A DNA stretch of 64,000 nt. Source: Coffea arabica (Eukaryota; Streptophyta; Magnoliopsida; Gentianales; Rubiaceae). How positions within the stretch are numbered: position 1 is the stretch's first letter; each line of letters begins with the position of its first letter. Below, in pieces: positions 52,038-63,900 of this stretch. The stretch covers positions 23,888,001 to 23,952,000 of the forward strand of contig NC_092312.1 in the NCBI RefSeq assembly GCF_036785885.1. The letters are read 5' to 3'. Position numbers and translations under genes: made by a program. The notes below the pieces were generated by a model. That model saw nothing but the letters and a program-made list of their open reading frames with translations, was not told the DNA's origin and ran no database searches.

Positions 52038-54654
52038 ATTTTTGTGACGCCCCGAAAGAAGAAGGGTTTTCATTGCATATATGTGAACGTGTGATGTGAG
52101 ATATGTGTATGTGTCTATGAGTTGGAAGAGCGGATGAGCGCGGCTTTTGAACTAGGAAAAGAAATGAAAAATTTTGTGAAAAGAGGAAGGGCCAAATCCG
52201 GCCAGTTCTTGGCCGGATTGTTGTTGGGTTTTGAAAAAAAACTTTATTTCGTCTCTGGCCTGAATCTGGCAGGAAATCCGGCCAGATTCCGGCTGGATTG
52301 TGACGTGTCACAGTCGATCACCAGTTTTGACCGGCTGTTTCCTTCATTCTTATCCTACTTTTTAGCCCAAAATATCTTCATTTTGCTCCTTGCTTGACCG
52401 AGCTTCATGGAGAGAAAAGGGAGAAGTTCTAAAATTTCCTAATTTCAATCTTTGCCAAAATCTTGAGATTTAACCTTTTATTTTGCAAAGTATTCCGACT
52501 TACTTCTTATCTAAGGTGTTTGCAAGCTTTGTGATGGAGTGGTTTTTGAAAAGAAAGCTCTAAGATGCTATCTTTCTTGAGCTCCTAAGGTGAGTGTAAG
52601 AAATTCCGTTTTGTTCTAATAATGGTGTATTAGAGACTTATAGTAGCTAAATATGTGGGTTTGTGGAAGATTTAGGGTTGAAAGTAGACTTTTGCTAAAT
52701 TTTAGATTTATTAGTGTTTTTTCTGATTTTATGTGATAATCATGGGTTGGTCTTGGATTGATGGATTAAGATGGTGTTAAATGGAGCTTTTGTGCGTTAA
52801 TTATGGTTATTTGCGAAAAATTTCTGGTTTGTGCGGAAATTTCCGGTTTTAGGGTTTAATCTGGGTTTTTCTTATGGTTGACTCTTAAGCTTCTAATTGG
52901 CTTTGATTGAAGGGTATTGTGGCCCTAATTGGATGTGTTTTATTGTTTATGAATCGTATGTGTGATTGTGGTTAATTGCTATGAGATTTGGTGATTGTTT
53001 GTAGGATGGAAAATAAAGAAATTAAGGGGAAGTGTTGTCCAATCTTTGAGAATATTTGATTGTTTCGAATTTGAGTTGATCTCGATTAATTTTATGGAAA
53101 TTCTTGTGATTCGGAAATTGGGAGGATAAGTTCCATATTAGTGATATTTCTAGACTTTATCTAAGTTATTTCCTCTTCGATTTTTGGCATGTATATGAGT
53201 AATAAGCTATTCTAGTGTTATATGGTGGAATTCCTAGCCTTAGTCGTAATTAGTGATGGTTATATGCAAATATTAGTTTAGAAATGTAATTTCAGTTTTA
53301 CGGTAATTATTTCTGCCCTCACGTGATAAGTAGTGGTTGTTCATAACATGATAGCTTGATATTGTGATAAAGGAAGCTTTGGTACGCTAGTTTGGATTAC
53401 CTAAAGGAATTTCAGCTAGAGTACATGAATTCCGGATTAGGGTTTCCAATTGAGGTAGTAATCTGCCCTGTTTTTGCACCGTATGTTTGACCTTGAGAGA
53501 GACTGAATCGGCCCTTGCTCAAAACATGAAAATTGTAGATACTTGAGTTAACTGTCTACCTGCAAAATTTCAGATTTATTGGAGCACGGTAGCCTGTGAA
53601 ATGACCGAAATACCCTTGACTGCTCATAACCCTTGTTTCATGACAGTTTTCGTTTTCTCTCTAAGATTCGGTTTTTGACCCCGAATATGTATGAGTTGGC
53701 CTTGGAGGTCTTTATAAGAAATGTTGGTATATGTCTTAGCTTTGTAACGCCATAAGATTTGTTTTAATCGGATAAGTGTAGATTCAATTGTGATTAAAAT
53801 GCCAAAAGATGATAGAAGCTTGATAATATTAGAATTCCCTTGCTTAACCTAATATTTGTAATCTAGGGTTTCGACTTGAGCAAGGCAATGATGTATGCTG
53901 GATAAGGTTCGTGAGCCGTGGTTGGTGAGTGATTCCTCAACTATTTCCAAAAGTTACTTTTGAAATAATTCTTGCATTGATTACACAATTGCATATCATT
54001 GTGTATGTGTGTGTGCCATGACATTTTGGCTCCAATGAGTTCTTGGAAAAATCTTGTGCTTAGAACCAACGTCTCCACTACTGTTTACGCATTCTTTGGA
54101 GTACGACGGCTCCTTATTTCTGTTTATCTGTTACTTGATTTAGGGGAGTGTTGGATATTTAAGTACAAGGATTTCACTAGCTCCAAAGAGCAATATACGT
54201 ACATTTGATCACTAATTCTTGATATCATTTAAATGCACTATTGTAAAGCTTATTTGATTTCTGATTTTACTGTTCACTCGTTGAGCTTCTAGCTCACCCC
54301 AAATGTTTTCTTCTCCCCACAGGGATCGAGACAAAGGAAGCGCTTGTATTCCGTTATTTGTGTGACTGGATGGCATATATCTTGTACAGTTCAGATTTGG
54401 ATGCATTTTGTGTAATAGTTGGGTTAGTGTGACTGTTAGGAATTGAAGTGGATGTATATGTACGTTCCACGCTTAGAATTAGTTTCCGCTTCGCTTATGA
54501 TATGTAATTCTTGGAGAATTTGATATATATTTGAGATTTATATTGTAATTCAATTGAGGACTGTAGTGAATGACTGAGTCCCAGCAAGAGTTGGACAGGC
54601 GGTCCGCCAAACCCTTTGGTTCGCCTTAGGGAGAGGTGGGGCTGTCACAATTTT
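52038..54654. mobile_element. Solo LTR (2607 bp) of an LTR retrotransposon, with 5-bp target duplications
   Basis: The LTR runs 52043-54649. It begins TGTGACGCCCCG and ends GGGGCTGTCACA, the short inverted TG..CA ends of an LTR. The 5-mer ATTTT flanks it exactly (52038-52042 and 54650-54654). The length, and the absence of any gag/pol frame or second LTR, indicate a solo LTR left by recombination. LTRs this long are usual in chromovirus (Tekay/Del-type) Gypsy elements, but the lineage cannot be assigned without internal domains. It splits the decayed Harbinger element. Inside, CCGGCCAG-type phrases repeat at 52195-52300. Confidence 0.9.
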
Positions 54655-55260
54655 CTTCCCAGCTTACCTTGAAGTAGTTAGTGATGCACAACTGCAGATC
54701 ATTTTTTCCCCAAACCGACTGCGAAGAACAACTGCTAAGTACCCTACTTCTTTGCAAAGTTGGCAGCAGTTAAAGAAAACTATGAGCAATTAAGTATCCA
54801 TAGAGTCATGAAAAAAATAGACAAGGTGCGATTACGACATTTCCTTCCAAGCATGCAGAGTAACGGTGGGCATGTAGTTGCACTAAACTTCTACAAAGGA
54901 TCACCTCAATCAGCGACCTCAAAATCAAGTTGGATAACCAATGTAGCAAACATAATCCTCCAACACGAAAAATAAATGTGAGGCATACAATATAGTCAGG
55001 TTGGGGGAACAAGTGCTTACGTTCAGAATATGAAAAAAAAAAAAAAAAAAGTCAGCAAAGCTGTCCCCAAGCAATTTCGACAAAAAATAAGCTAATATGG
55101 ATGATTCTAGAAAAATAAGGAAAGGGCATTTCATTGTGTACAAACGTGAAAGGTGAGAGCCGGAATAATGTGATGGAAGTAGAACGTTGAATTCTTCACA
55201 ATTATGGAAGGAAGATTTACACAACAACATGTTTATGTCTATACCTAAGCACATAAACAT
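54655..55260 (-). other. Continuation of the Harbinger element beyond the solo LTR (probable)
   Basis: Open segments on the minus strand (55012-54806 and 55260-54925) continue the same strand bias as the Harbinger ORF1 remnant. A splice-donor-like AAGGTAAGC lies near 54667. I recognise no domain. The outer terminal inverted repeat of the Harbinger element was not found. Confidence 0.3.
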
Positions 55261-55689
55261 GTTATAGCCAAGATGTTCTCATTTCTTTTGTTGTCAGCAA
55301 TTAGAGCCAGTTTGACGACATTTTCCCAGATGAAAGGTGGAAGCTAAAACTATACTAATCCCTATTGTTCTTATGTAGGTAAACTCATGGAAAGAATGAG
55401 ATTATTAAACCATATGAACTAACTCAAGCCCTCTAAATAGGAACCAAAAATAGAAAACTAACAGGCCATGAGTTATTATCCGAAATTGGCAAACGTAAAA
55501 ATTACATGCAAGCCTATTGTTAAGAATATGAATGTAGCTAAAACCCCATAATTAATGCACAATTAAAGCAATAGCAATCACAGCAGTTAACTTTAGCTGG
55601 AAAAAAGAAAATCCATGCAAGGGAACAACAATTAAGGTGCATTAAAAACAAATATTGAGATAAAGTTTACAATACCCGATGTTATGAGA

Positions 55690-55720
55690 CTAGGAGAGGA
55701 TCACCGCACTATGTGCGGTG
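55690..55720 (-). mobile_element. Helitron-like 3' terminus
   Basis: On the minus strand: a perfect 8-bp stem hairpin (CACCGCAC ATA GTGCGGTG, 55702-55720), then eight bases ATCCTCTC, then CTAG (55690-55693), then host T. The layout is the same as at 28849-28880. The element body would lie to the right; its TC 5' end was not located. A plus-strand TCTATACTATAAC at 56118 resembles a Helitron 5' end but points the other way. Confidence 0.5.
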
Positions 55721-56450
55721 TGAAGTTACCAGTTCAATATGCCCAGTGGGATTTTACAAGGCTAATATGCCCATAGCCCTCATTGATTGTATTTTTCCAA
55801 TCAAAAATTATTTTTTTATCATTTTCTGTATGTGGTAGATAATGAAGCATTTTGTCGACATTTCAATTAAGGAAAGAAATAATACTAATAAAGTTGAAGA
55901 GCATAATAACACATAATTGAGGTAAACTCTCCGATTGTACGATGTATCTCATTACCTGTGAAAAGTTACAATTTAAAACATAAGATACATTCATCCCAAA
56001 GTACAGACTACTATATCTAGAATTGCCTCTCGTCTTTTCTTATCTAGCATTACGTTCAATCAGCCAGTTCTAGTGGAACTATGTATTAGTGGTGAAGAAC
56101 CCAAAAAAAAAAAATCATCTATACTATAACAAGTGGCTGTTGAAGTAAATAATGAATTTTGCTAAAGATATTGGAAAGGAGAAAACAAAGCATCAAGCAT
56201 TCATGACAAAACTCCATGAGCTTCCATTTGCTTCCAAGTTCCAGCTATCTAAATATCAATTAGATCTGCCAAGAATGAATTATATTAGAATTTAGTAACA
56301 TTTTGTATAAATAGTAGAATGACAATCTTGTTAAATCATAGGTAACGTACCCGCAGTTTTTGCCACACTTCATTGCAAAATTTTAAGGAAATACTAAAGC
56401 ATGAAATATAAAACAAAGTCGTCAAGAACACATTCCCTACTCCTAAGTTT

Positions 56451-56670
56451 GAGCCACCATTATATTTGAATAATACCTCTTGCCATTCAACTTTTTCTCA
56501 AACATTAATGTTGGATATATAAATAAAGAATAGAAAGCTAATAAACAACAGATGCATTCTGAGCCACCATCATATTTGGATAAATACCTCTTGCCAACCA
56601 ATTTTTTCTCAAACATGAATTCTAGGTAAATAAATAAAGAACAGAAAGCCAAAAACAACACATGCATTTT
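56451..56670. repeat. 110-bp tandem duplication, two copies
   Basis: Copy one is 56451-56560, copy two 56561-56670. Both start GAGCCACCATNATATTTG and share AATACCTCTTGCCA, TTTTTCTCAAACAT, AAATAAAGAA and GAAAGC. Divergence is about 15 percent by eye. An open frame runs through both on the minus strand but looks like an accident of the repeat. Confidence 0.85.
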
Positions 56671-57539
56671 AGCCTATAAATCATGTAGATATATTTCATT
56701 CATGCCACATTTTCACCCAGACAACATGAATGAACATAGGGCATCAATTTAACTAAAAGAAAATTTTCTCTTCTTTCTTAAAAAGCTCCAAAAGATTCAA
56801 GCAAAAGCTACAAAGAAATTTTAATATATTAGCTTGGTATTTGTTAAGAGTTTATTTTTTAAATCCGGAAAAGCAATTTTATTCTCTTTGTAATTCTGAG
56901 ATTTTAATTTTCTTTTTTACATAAAAGTCTTGGAAAATTCTAGTTGTCTAATTGAGAAAAGGTGGAGAAGCTAAGGGGTAATCACCACCATTTTGATCAT
57001 TCCCCAGTTATACACAATTTGGCTAGAAATTTAGGGCAACACTATTTACACTTACAACTGGGATGCAGTACATGAACATTCTTTTTCTATATACAAAGAT
57101 CTTATCTTAGAGGTTCTTTTAGCCATTTCAGTTAACATCATTCCGAGGATAGGACAGCAAGTAACAAAAGCTACAATCAGTCAATGTACATCATTTTCTT
57201 AGAAATTACTACGTCTAAAGAGTAATTCAAAAATGACACCATCAAAGCAGAGAAAAAATTTATAATGATTTCATCAGTAATCATAACTTTCAATGAAATA
57301 GGGTGAAAGCAAATGCTATTAAACCTCAACTTGCAACCTCTTATTGATGAATTTACTAAAATAGGTAAAATACTAAAGAAACTGACTCTAAATCTAAAGG
57401 AAACGTGGTACCTTCACAAAATTTCATACTCCAAGAATGGTAATTTAAATATTGTAATGCGATCAATGACCACTCCAAGCATAAATGCATAATTTAATAC
57501 TTCTAAAAAAATGGTAATTTACTTACCACTTCCTAGCCT

Positions 57540-58631
57540 GTACCAAAAATCTAATATTTGGTACTTCTCCTTCAGCAAATATTTTACTACCTACAAGCAT
57601 CAAAACCATTTATATTAGTCGTATTAAGCAAAAACTGCCCCTAGGCAGAAAGCAATTGGTTAGTTTGTACAACAAAGATTCATAAGATAGATATTGATAA
57701 GTCCTATCAAGAAAAATACTAAATCAAATTAGATTAACTTTTTCTCAGGGGATAAAAACAAAGAACCTAAATAAAGGTGCACTTTGAAAAAAGAATTTCT
57801 CCAATCCTTTGTACTTTGTTGCATATCTTAATATCTTGTAATAAACATTTGGAACATATTAGAGCATAAAAGATAATTATAATTAATCTATTAGACCATC
57901 AAATCTAGCATAGGGTATGTGAAAACACAATATGAAGCAAAACAATAGCAACAAAGCCTGAGGATTAGCAGGAACTGAAGAATTTGTTATGCCAAACCAT
58001 AAATGGCATTAAGCACTAAACATATGAATGCATTTCCAAAGTTTTAAATCCAGTTCATATCAATGCAGTAGGGCAACCCCTAGTCCCTAATGTGACTTTT
58101 AGAAGTTACCAAAAAAAAAGTAATTTGCAATGTCAGAAGACAACAATGATCTAAAACTCAAAATAGCAAATAGTTAAACTCAAAAAAAAAAACTTTTAAA
58201 GCTAATTTTATTGCATGCCAGGTGAATCTGTGAAAGGATTTGGACCACTATATGCTGTCTACAAAAGGAAATATACAATCACATTGAAATAGGTAATATG
58301 AAGTCATTCATTTGTCTTTTTCTCAAGCATGGATCTATATCCGTAATCACAAAAGATTGAAATAGGTAAGACGAATTAAATTGAAATAGGTCAGCGAAGT
58401 AAAGATAAGATTTTAATTCACTTTTTAACGGAAGCAAAAGTAAGAAATTATCCAACTAATTAGTGCAAAATAACAAGGGACAAAACTATAGCTATGCAGT
58501 AACTTGATCCATTTTCTAGTTAATGATATGATTTAAAGTCTTTAATCAAATTGTTAATTTACTCACTGCTTCAAGCCACTGCCCAGCATCTGATAGAGAT
58601 TTCCTATCCTTGGGCAAACCTTTGACTGCCT
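57540..58631 (-). other. Two related exon-like segments in AT-rich DNA
   Basis: Minus strand 58630-58568: after a TAG acceptor, an open stretch AVKGLPKDRKSLSDAGQWLE followed by GTGAGT. Minus strand 57596-57533: after a TAG acceptor, VVKYLLKEKYQILDFWYRLG followed by GTAAGT. The two are alignable base by base, so one is a duplicate of the other or both come from a repeated exon. I do not recognise the protein. The rest of 55730-60280 shows no other coding signal. Confidence 0.35.
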
Positions 58632-60294
58632 ACAAACACAAAAAATCAATTAAAATTGCTATTATAACAAAAAAATTTGTAGAAAGAACTTCGACAATTT
58701 ATCAACTTGAGATTCACTATATAAACTGTCAACAAATTTTACTAAGAGACTTATAATTTTCTGTACTATAAGAACAATTATTAACAAATAGTCATTAAAA
58801 TGCGTATCATCACAAGATGCCTTTGGTAAGTCGAAACTTTGGCCAATGATCAATTTCACATGTGAGTTCATGATTGTTCAAGAAGACATGCAATTGTATA
58901 TAATTAGTATAAGATGTGCAAACATGCACTACAATAGACATGCATGCATGCACTATTATTCTAGCTTAATCAAGCAAATTGATTAAGAAACCAAAATTAA
59001 AGAAAACGCCAACTGAAAAAACCAGAAAAGGGAAAAGAAAAACAAATCCAGATTTTTTTATCAAAAACAAAACAAAACCATCAAGTTCCGCATATGATGA
59101 ATTCCAACCAGCTAAACCTCTCTTTCTTTTGGATAGTTCTGTCTAAACAGTATGCAAAACATAAAGGAGGACCGAGATTGGAACCTGAACTATTAAAATC
59201 TCTAAAAACATCAACTGCAAACTGCAGATTCAAACCTGAAATATAATGCAAATGCATGTTAAATAAAAACTAAAGCAAATCATATGATTTTTTTCCTAGA
59301 CAAAATCTTCCTATTTGAAGCAAATCTTGTCCACATTACGCCTGTGCTACCATATGCTGTGCTATAGGCACAACAAAAATCTCCTCTATATATGAATAAA
59401 GTAAATGACTTCCCAAAAAAAGGTAGAACTAAATCTTGGTGAATATATCGCCATAAATAAGTGTTTTTTACACCCTGCAATCTTCAAGGCAATTAAAAAA
59501 CACTGATTCCTAAAACTAAAATGTTTACCCAAGCAACGGTAATATGTCGAGCTATAAAGACACTAAGCCAAGTTAAATAATGACACTCTAGCAAAAAAAA
59601 AACACAAGTGAAATAATGATCTAAACATTTTAATGATATTGCAAAAAAAATATCAAATACTTAAAATTCATCCCAACTTCCCTAGATTCATAAACTCTGT
59701 ATGTGTAGAACAAACTAACAAAAAAAGAAATTGAACTCCCGTTTAAAAGTACCAACAACCAGAGATCTTTAAAAAAAAGACATCTCTGAAAAAATTACAA
59801 CAACGATAGATAATTTTTGGATGGTAAAAAAAAATTATTGAAGAAAAAAGAAAGATCTAGGAGGGGAGATATTCAAAATAAAAAGAAAAAGTAGCAGTAA
59901 GAGAAAATAGAGCGAAATACTTGAGCAAGAAGATGAAACCGCTACCATGCGAACCTGTAAATCCAAACAATAGAAGAAAAGACGGTAGCAACAAAATAGA
60001 TGGTAAATAGATACTTTCATAAAAGGATAAAAAATAAAAAGCTATACAGAGAAAGATTGTAAAAAAAAATAAAAATGAAAGTTAAGGTAATTAAGAAAGA
60101 AAAAAAAAACGAAAGGAAATACCCTTTAACTTGTAAGAAGAAGACCAACGTGTGACCTCTATTTTGTGCTGCACTGTTATTTAATAGTCAATTAAAGAAG
60201 AAAGAGAAGAAGTGAAAAACAGAGAAAGAGGAAGGAAGGGAGAAAGAACCTGAGAAGAAAGGAAGAAAGCGACGGAGCAAAAGCAAGAAACACA

Positions 60295-60345
60295 ATGAGC
60301 GGCACAAGCGAAGACTCTCAAGAACCCTATCTATCCAAGAAGCAG
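60295..60345 (+). other. Candidate first exon or gene fragment
   Basis: ATG at 60295 opens the peptide MSGTSEDSQEPYLSKKQ, followed by CAG|GTGAAAT, a good splice-donor context. It is preceded by a purine-rich leader. No following exon could be found before the PRPP synthetase gene at 60914. It may be a gene fragment or a short upstream transcript; alternatively the region is the 5' leader of a minus-strand transcript (CT-rich on that strand). Confidence 0.3.
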
Positions 60346-60504
60346 GTGAAATCTCGATTTTGTCCTCAATTCAATTCATCAGCTCAATCAACGGAGGACT
60401 ACCATCAATCGGTCAATCACAGCGTGCCACGTCAGCAATTGGATTCAATTGGAGGGATTGGCATTCACACATTTACTATATATGTTAAAAAAGGCAAGAA
60501 ATGT

Positions 60505-60606
60505 ATATATCCATGTCTGGACCATTTGGGACCAATTTTGTAGAGTGAGATTAACATTTTTCAAAAATTTATATATCCATGTCGGGACCATTTGGGACCA
60601 ATTTGT
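60505..60606. repeat. Short tandem repeat upstream of PRPP synthetase
   Basis: TATATCCATGTCNGGACC followed by ATTTGGGACCAATTT occurs twice, about 62 bases apart (from about 60508 and 60570). It lies 300-400 bases upstream of the PRPP synthetase start codon. Confidence 0.75.
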
Positions 60607-60913
60607 TTTGCTTTGTGAATGTCAAATCGTCACCTATGAAGAAAGGCACTTCATTCATCATTGTTTCTAAAATTTCAAGCATAAAATAATCGTAACTTAC
60701 CAGTTGAAGTCCTAAATTTTATTGTTCTCCATTTAGACATGTTTCCCTCGCGAGGAAAACAAAAGAGTGACACAGAAATCCTCCCAGTCCACTGGATATT
60801 TTAAGGTTCCCTAACGCCTATTTCTCATTTCTGGCTTATTCCCCCTAAAACCCCCAGCTACCTATAGCCTCTTTTTCATTCTTCAAGATTACCAACTAAA
60901 TTCAGAGGGGAAA

Positions 60914-63900
60914 ATGATGGCCTCCTTGGCCTTCCCAGGAGGTCTTGTAGCTCAACCAAATCCTCGTTTTCCATTTTCTTCTCCCACAAACCGCTTCTTG
61001 ATTGTAAGTATTCCTCATCTTCTCCTCCTTTCTTATGCATGTTCCAACTAAGACCTAATATAAAAAGCGTCACGCTTTTATGTACAGTTTGTCCATGCAC
61101 TGATTCATTCATTATTTTCTGTATTGATTGAACTGAATTGTAAGCATAGTGGAGTTATTACTTGAAAAATTATAGTGGGTTTTGATTTATGTATGGTCTT
61201 CTCGTATTTGTAGAGGTGTAATGTGGCAGAGCCATTGAAATTTAAGGACAATGGAAAACCAGTGATGCCTCTTGCCAACGGGGAGCAAACTGCATCCTTT
61301 CCAAGTTTTTTAACTTCCACTCATATTGAAAGAATCCCAGTTCAGAAAAGTGATACCAGGCTCAAGATCTTCTCTGGGACTGCCAATCCTTTACTTGCTC
61401 AGGTTAGTGAGTCATGCAAAGCAATTGCCTTTTTGGAATGTCAAAGGGCTTATAACCAAAATGAACCAAAGAGTACTCCAGATTATTAAGTGGGGCATCA
61501 ATTTCATATTGAAGACTTGGAAGTTCGTATTTTTGTTCTTATTGTTTAACCATGCCTTATACTGCTAATTTGAAGGTCTAATTTATTAAGTATTGAAGTT
61601 GAAGTAGTCATCTATGCCCTCCAAAACGTGCAATGTTCATGTTTGAGTTCATGGGGACAGGCAGTAATGGATAGTTAAATGTTACCACTTTTGAGAGTGA
61701 TAAAGAGCTAGGCATAGAATTATCTTCTCCTTTCATTCTATGCAAACTTTTTTGTTGAATTGCAAAGTAGAAAGAATCAGCCTTTATTCTGATCTATTGA
61801 CTTCATGTACAGCAGTTTGTGAATTTTTCATATTTATTATTGTTGATTTCAACTTTTTTTTTTGGGGGGTACAGTTATTTCTTAGAGATGAAAGGGTTTG
61901 GGAATGGTTCATGCTTTAAGTGTCTGTTTGGTAGGATGTAAAATATTTTCTTTGGGATAATAATTTTGTTGGAAATCTTTTTTCTCGAAAAAGTTTTCTT
62001 TCTAATTTTCATCTGTTTGGTTACTTTTGGTAAACATTTATCGTCATGAGTAATTAATTCAATTCCTCACCATATCAAGAAGTCCTCTCCCATCGGCCGT
62101 CTGCACCATTCCTCTATCGTCTCCACCACAAAAAACTTTCCTCCACCACATGCACCACCCCTGCCATCATTCTCTGACCAAGAAGAGATCAAAGCAATAG
62201 CTACATGAATGATCAATGTCAGTTTTCCAACTCATCCATAACCATTCATAAGATATTGAAGATGACAATGAAATAAAACCAATTCTCACAAGAATATTTT
62301 ACCGCCAAAATTCTTCCAAAGATCTAGAGGATCTCAGATTGAAATTTTCAAAGCAAAAGCTGGACGCTGTTAGTGATATATAGAATTAGTTCATCTTTCT
62401 CCTCTGTGGCCAATCTTAAAAGACTTTCTCCCTCCTGTAAAAGTTTCTCTGAGATCTCTTCTTTCTTTATGTCACCAATCTCCTTGTATTGTCTCTCTAG
62501 ATCCTTCGTGTTTCCATAGATCTTAATTGTTTCTGTAAGTCCAACGCAGATGCAATGGGATGTGCAATAGGTTGGATTGCATTTATGTGAGAGGAGGAAT
62601 AACATGGAATGAAAAGAGGTGGGTGGTGGGGAAGGCTCGATGTTTTGCCGACAGATGTCGGACAATCCCACCGGAACTGTTTCCCATGGGCCTTTTACTT
62701 CTTATGTTGATGAAGGTAACTAAGGCCAAAAGGGACAGGATTAAAGGGTGGAAAATAACTTGAGTAAGTTTATAAGTGAAGTTATTTTATGCCCACTTAT
62801 GGAAAGATTTTACCAGAGAAATCATTTTCTTGGCGCTAAATTGAACCAAACTGCAGAAATCATGGAAAATATTTTCTGGAAAATCTTTTCAGTTGAAACA
62901 AACAGACCCGAAGATTGCTAGCTATATTTCATATAGGACATTGTATTTTACAGGAAATTGCTTGCTACATGGGTCTCGAGCTCGGAAAAATTAAGATAAA
63001 GCGTTTTGCTGATGGTGAGATTTATGTTCAATTACAAGACAGTGTCAGAGGATGCGATGTATATCTTGTGCAACCAACCTGTCCTCCAGCAAATGAAAAT
63101 CTTATGGAGCTCTTGATAATGATCGATGCTTGTCGGAGGGCTTCTGCAAAAGCCATAACTGCTGTGATCCCTTATTTTGGTTATGCCAGGGCTGACCGTA
63201 AGGTGAGTTTACATTAAGGCAGCTCGAAATAGATAATGATGTGATCTAGGTGCAATTAGACGTGAACACTTAATAAAAGCAGTAAAACTAAGCAATAAGA
63301 TTCATGGAGGGCATGTTGTTATTTCTTGCTATTCAGTCATTCAAAGGTGTTGAGATCTAGAATATACTCTCTTACCTAGCTTTGACAGAATGCTAAAAGA
63401 TGTAAGGTACCAACACCGTAATTAACTCTTAAATAAATTGCAATGAGATTCGTCAATCACGTTACATTTTCCGTTCATTCCCTCGTGATTAGGTAATGAT
63501 GGTCTTGCAAATCTTATGTCTTCTTAGCATGATAGATTGGGATTGAATATCTATTCGATTAGGTTTTGATTCACTGCACTTTTCATTAGTGCAGGTAGTT
63601 GATGCTGTTTTTAAGTTGATTTTCCTTCTAGCATAAAGTTATATTCTGATTATTGCTTGCAAAGAAAAATAATTGATTAATGTAGAGGAAGTAGTAAGAA
63701 GGAGATACTTGGATTTCATTTATGGACATTCAGGAGTATTTATTCTTGTGAACTTGAGGAGGGGGTTTGAGAGCCCTGGGAATCTGCCCAAAGTTGTCCT
63801 AGAAAGATTGGCTGACTCGCTGAAACAAAATAGTCATGGATGCCATGAATTGTTATAAGCTGATTGCTATAGTGGTTTTCCTCTAAAATCATGTGTTGGG

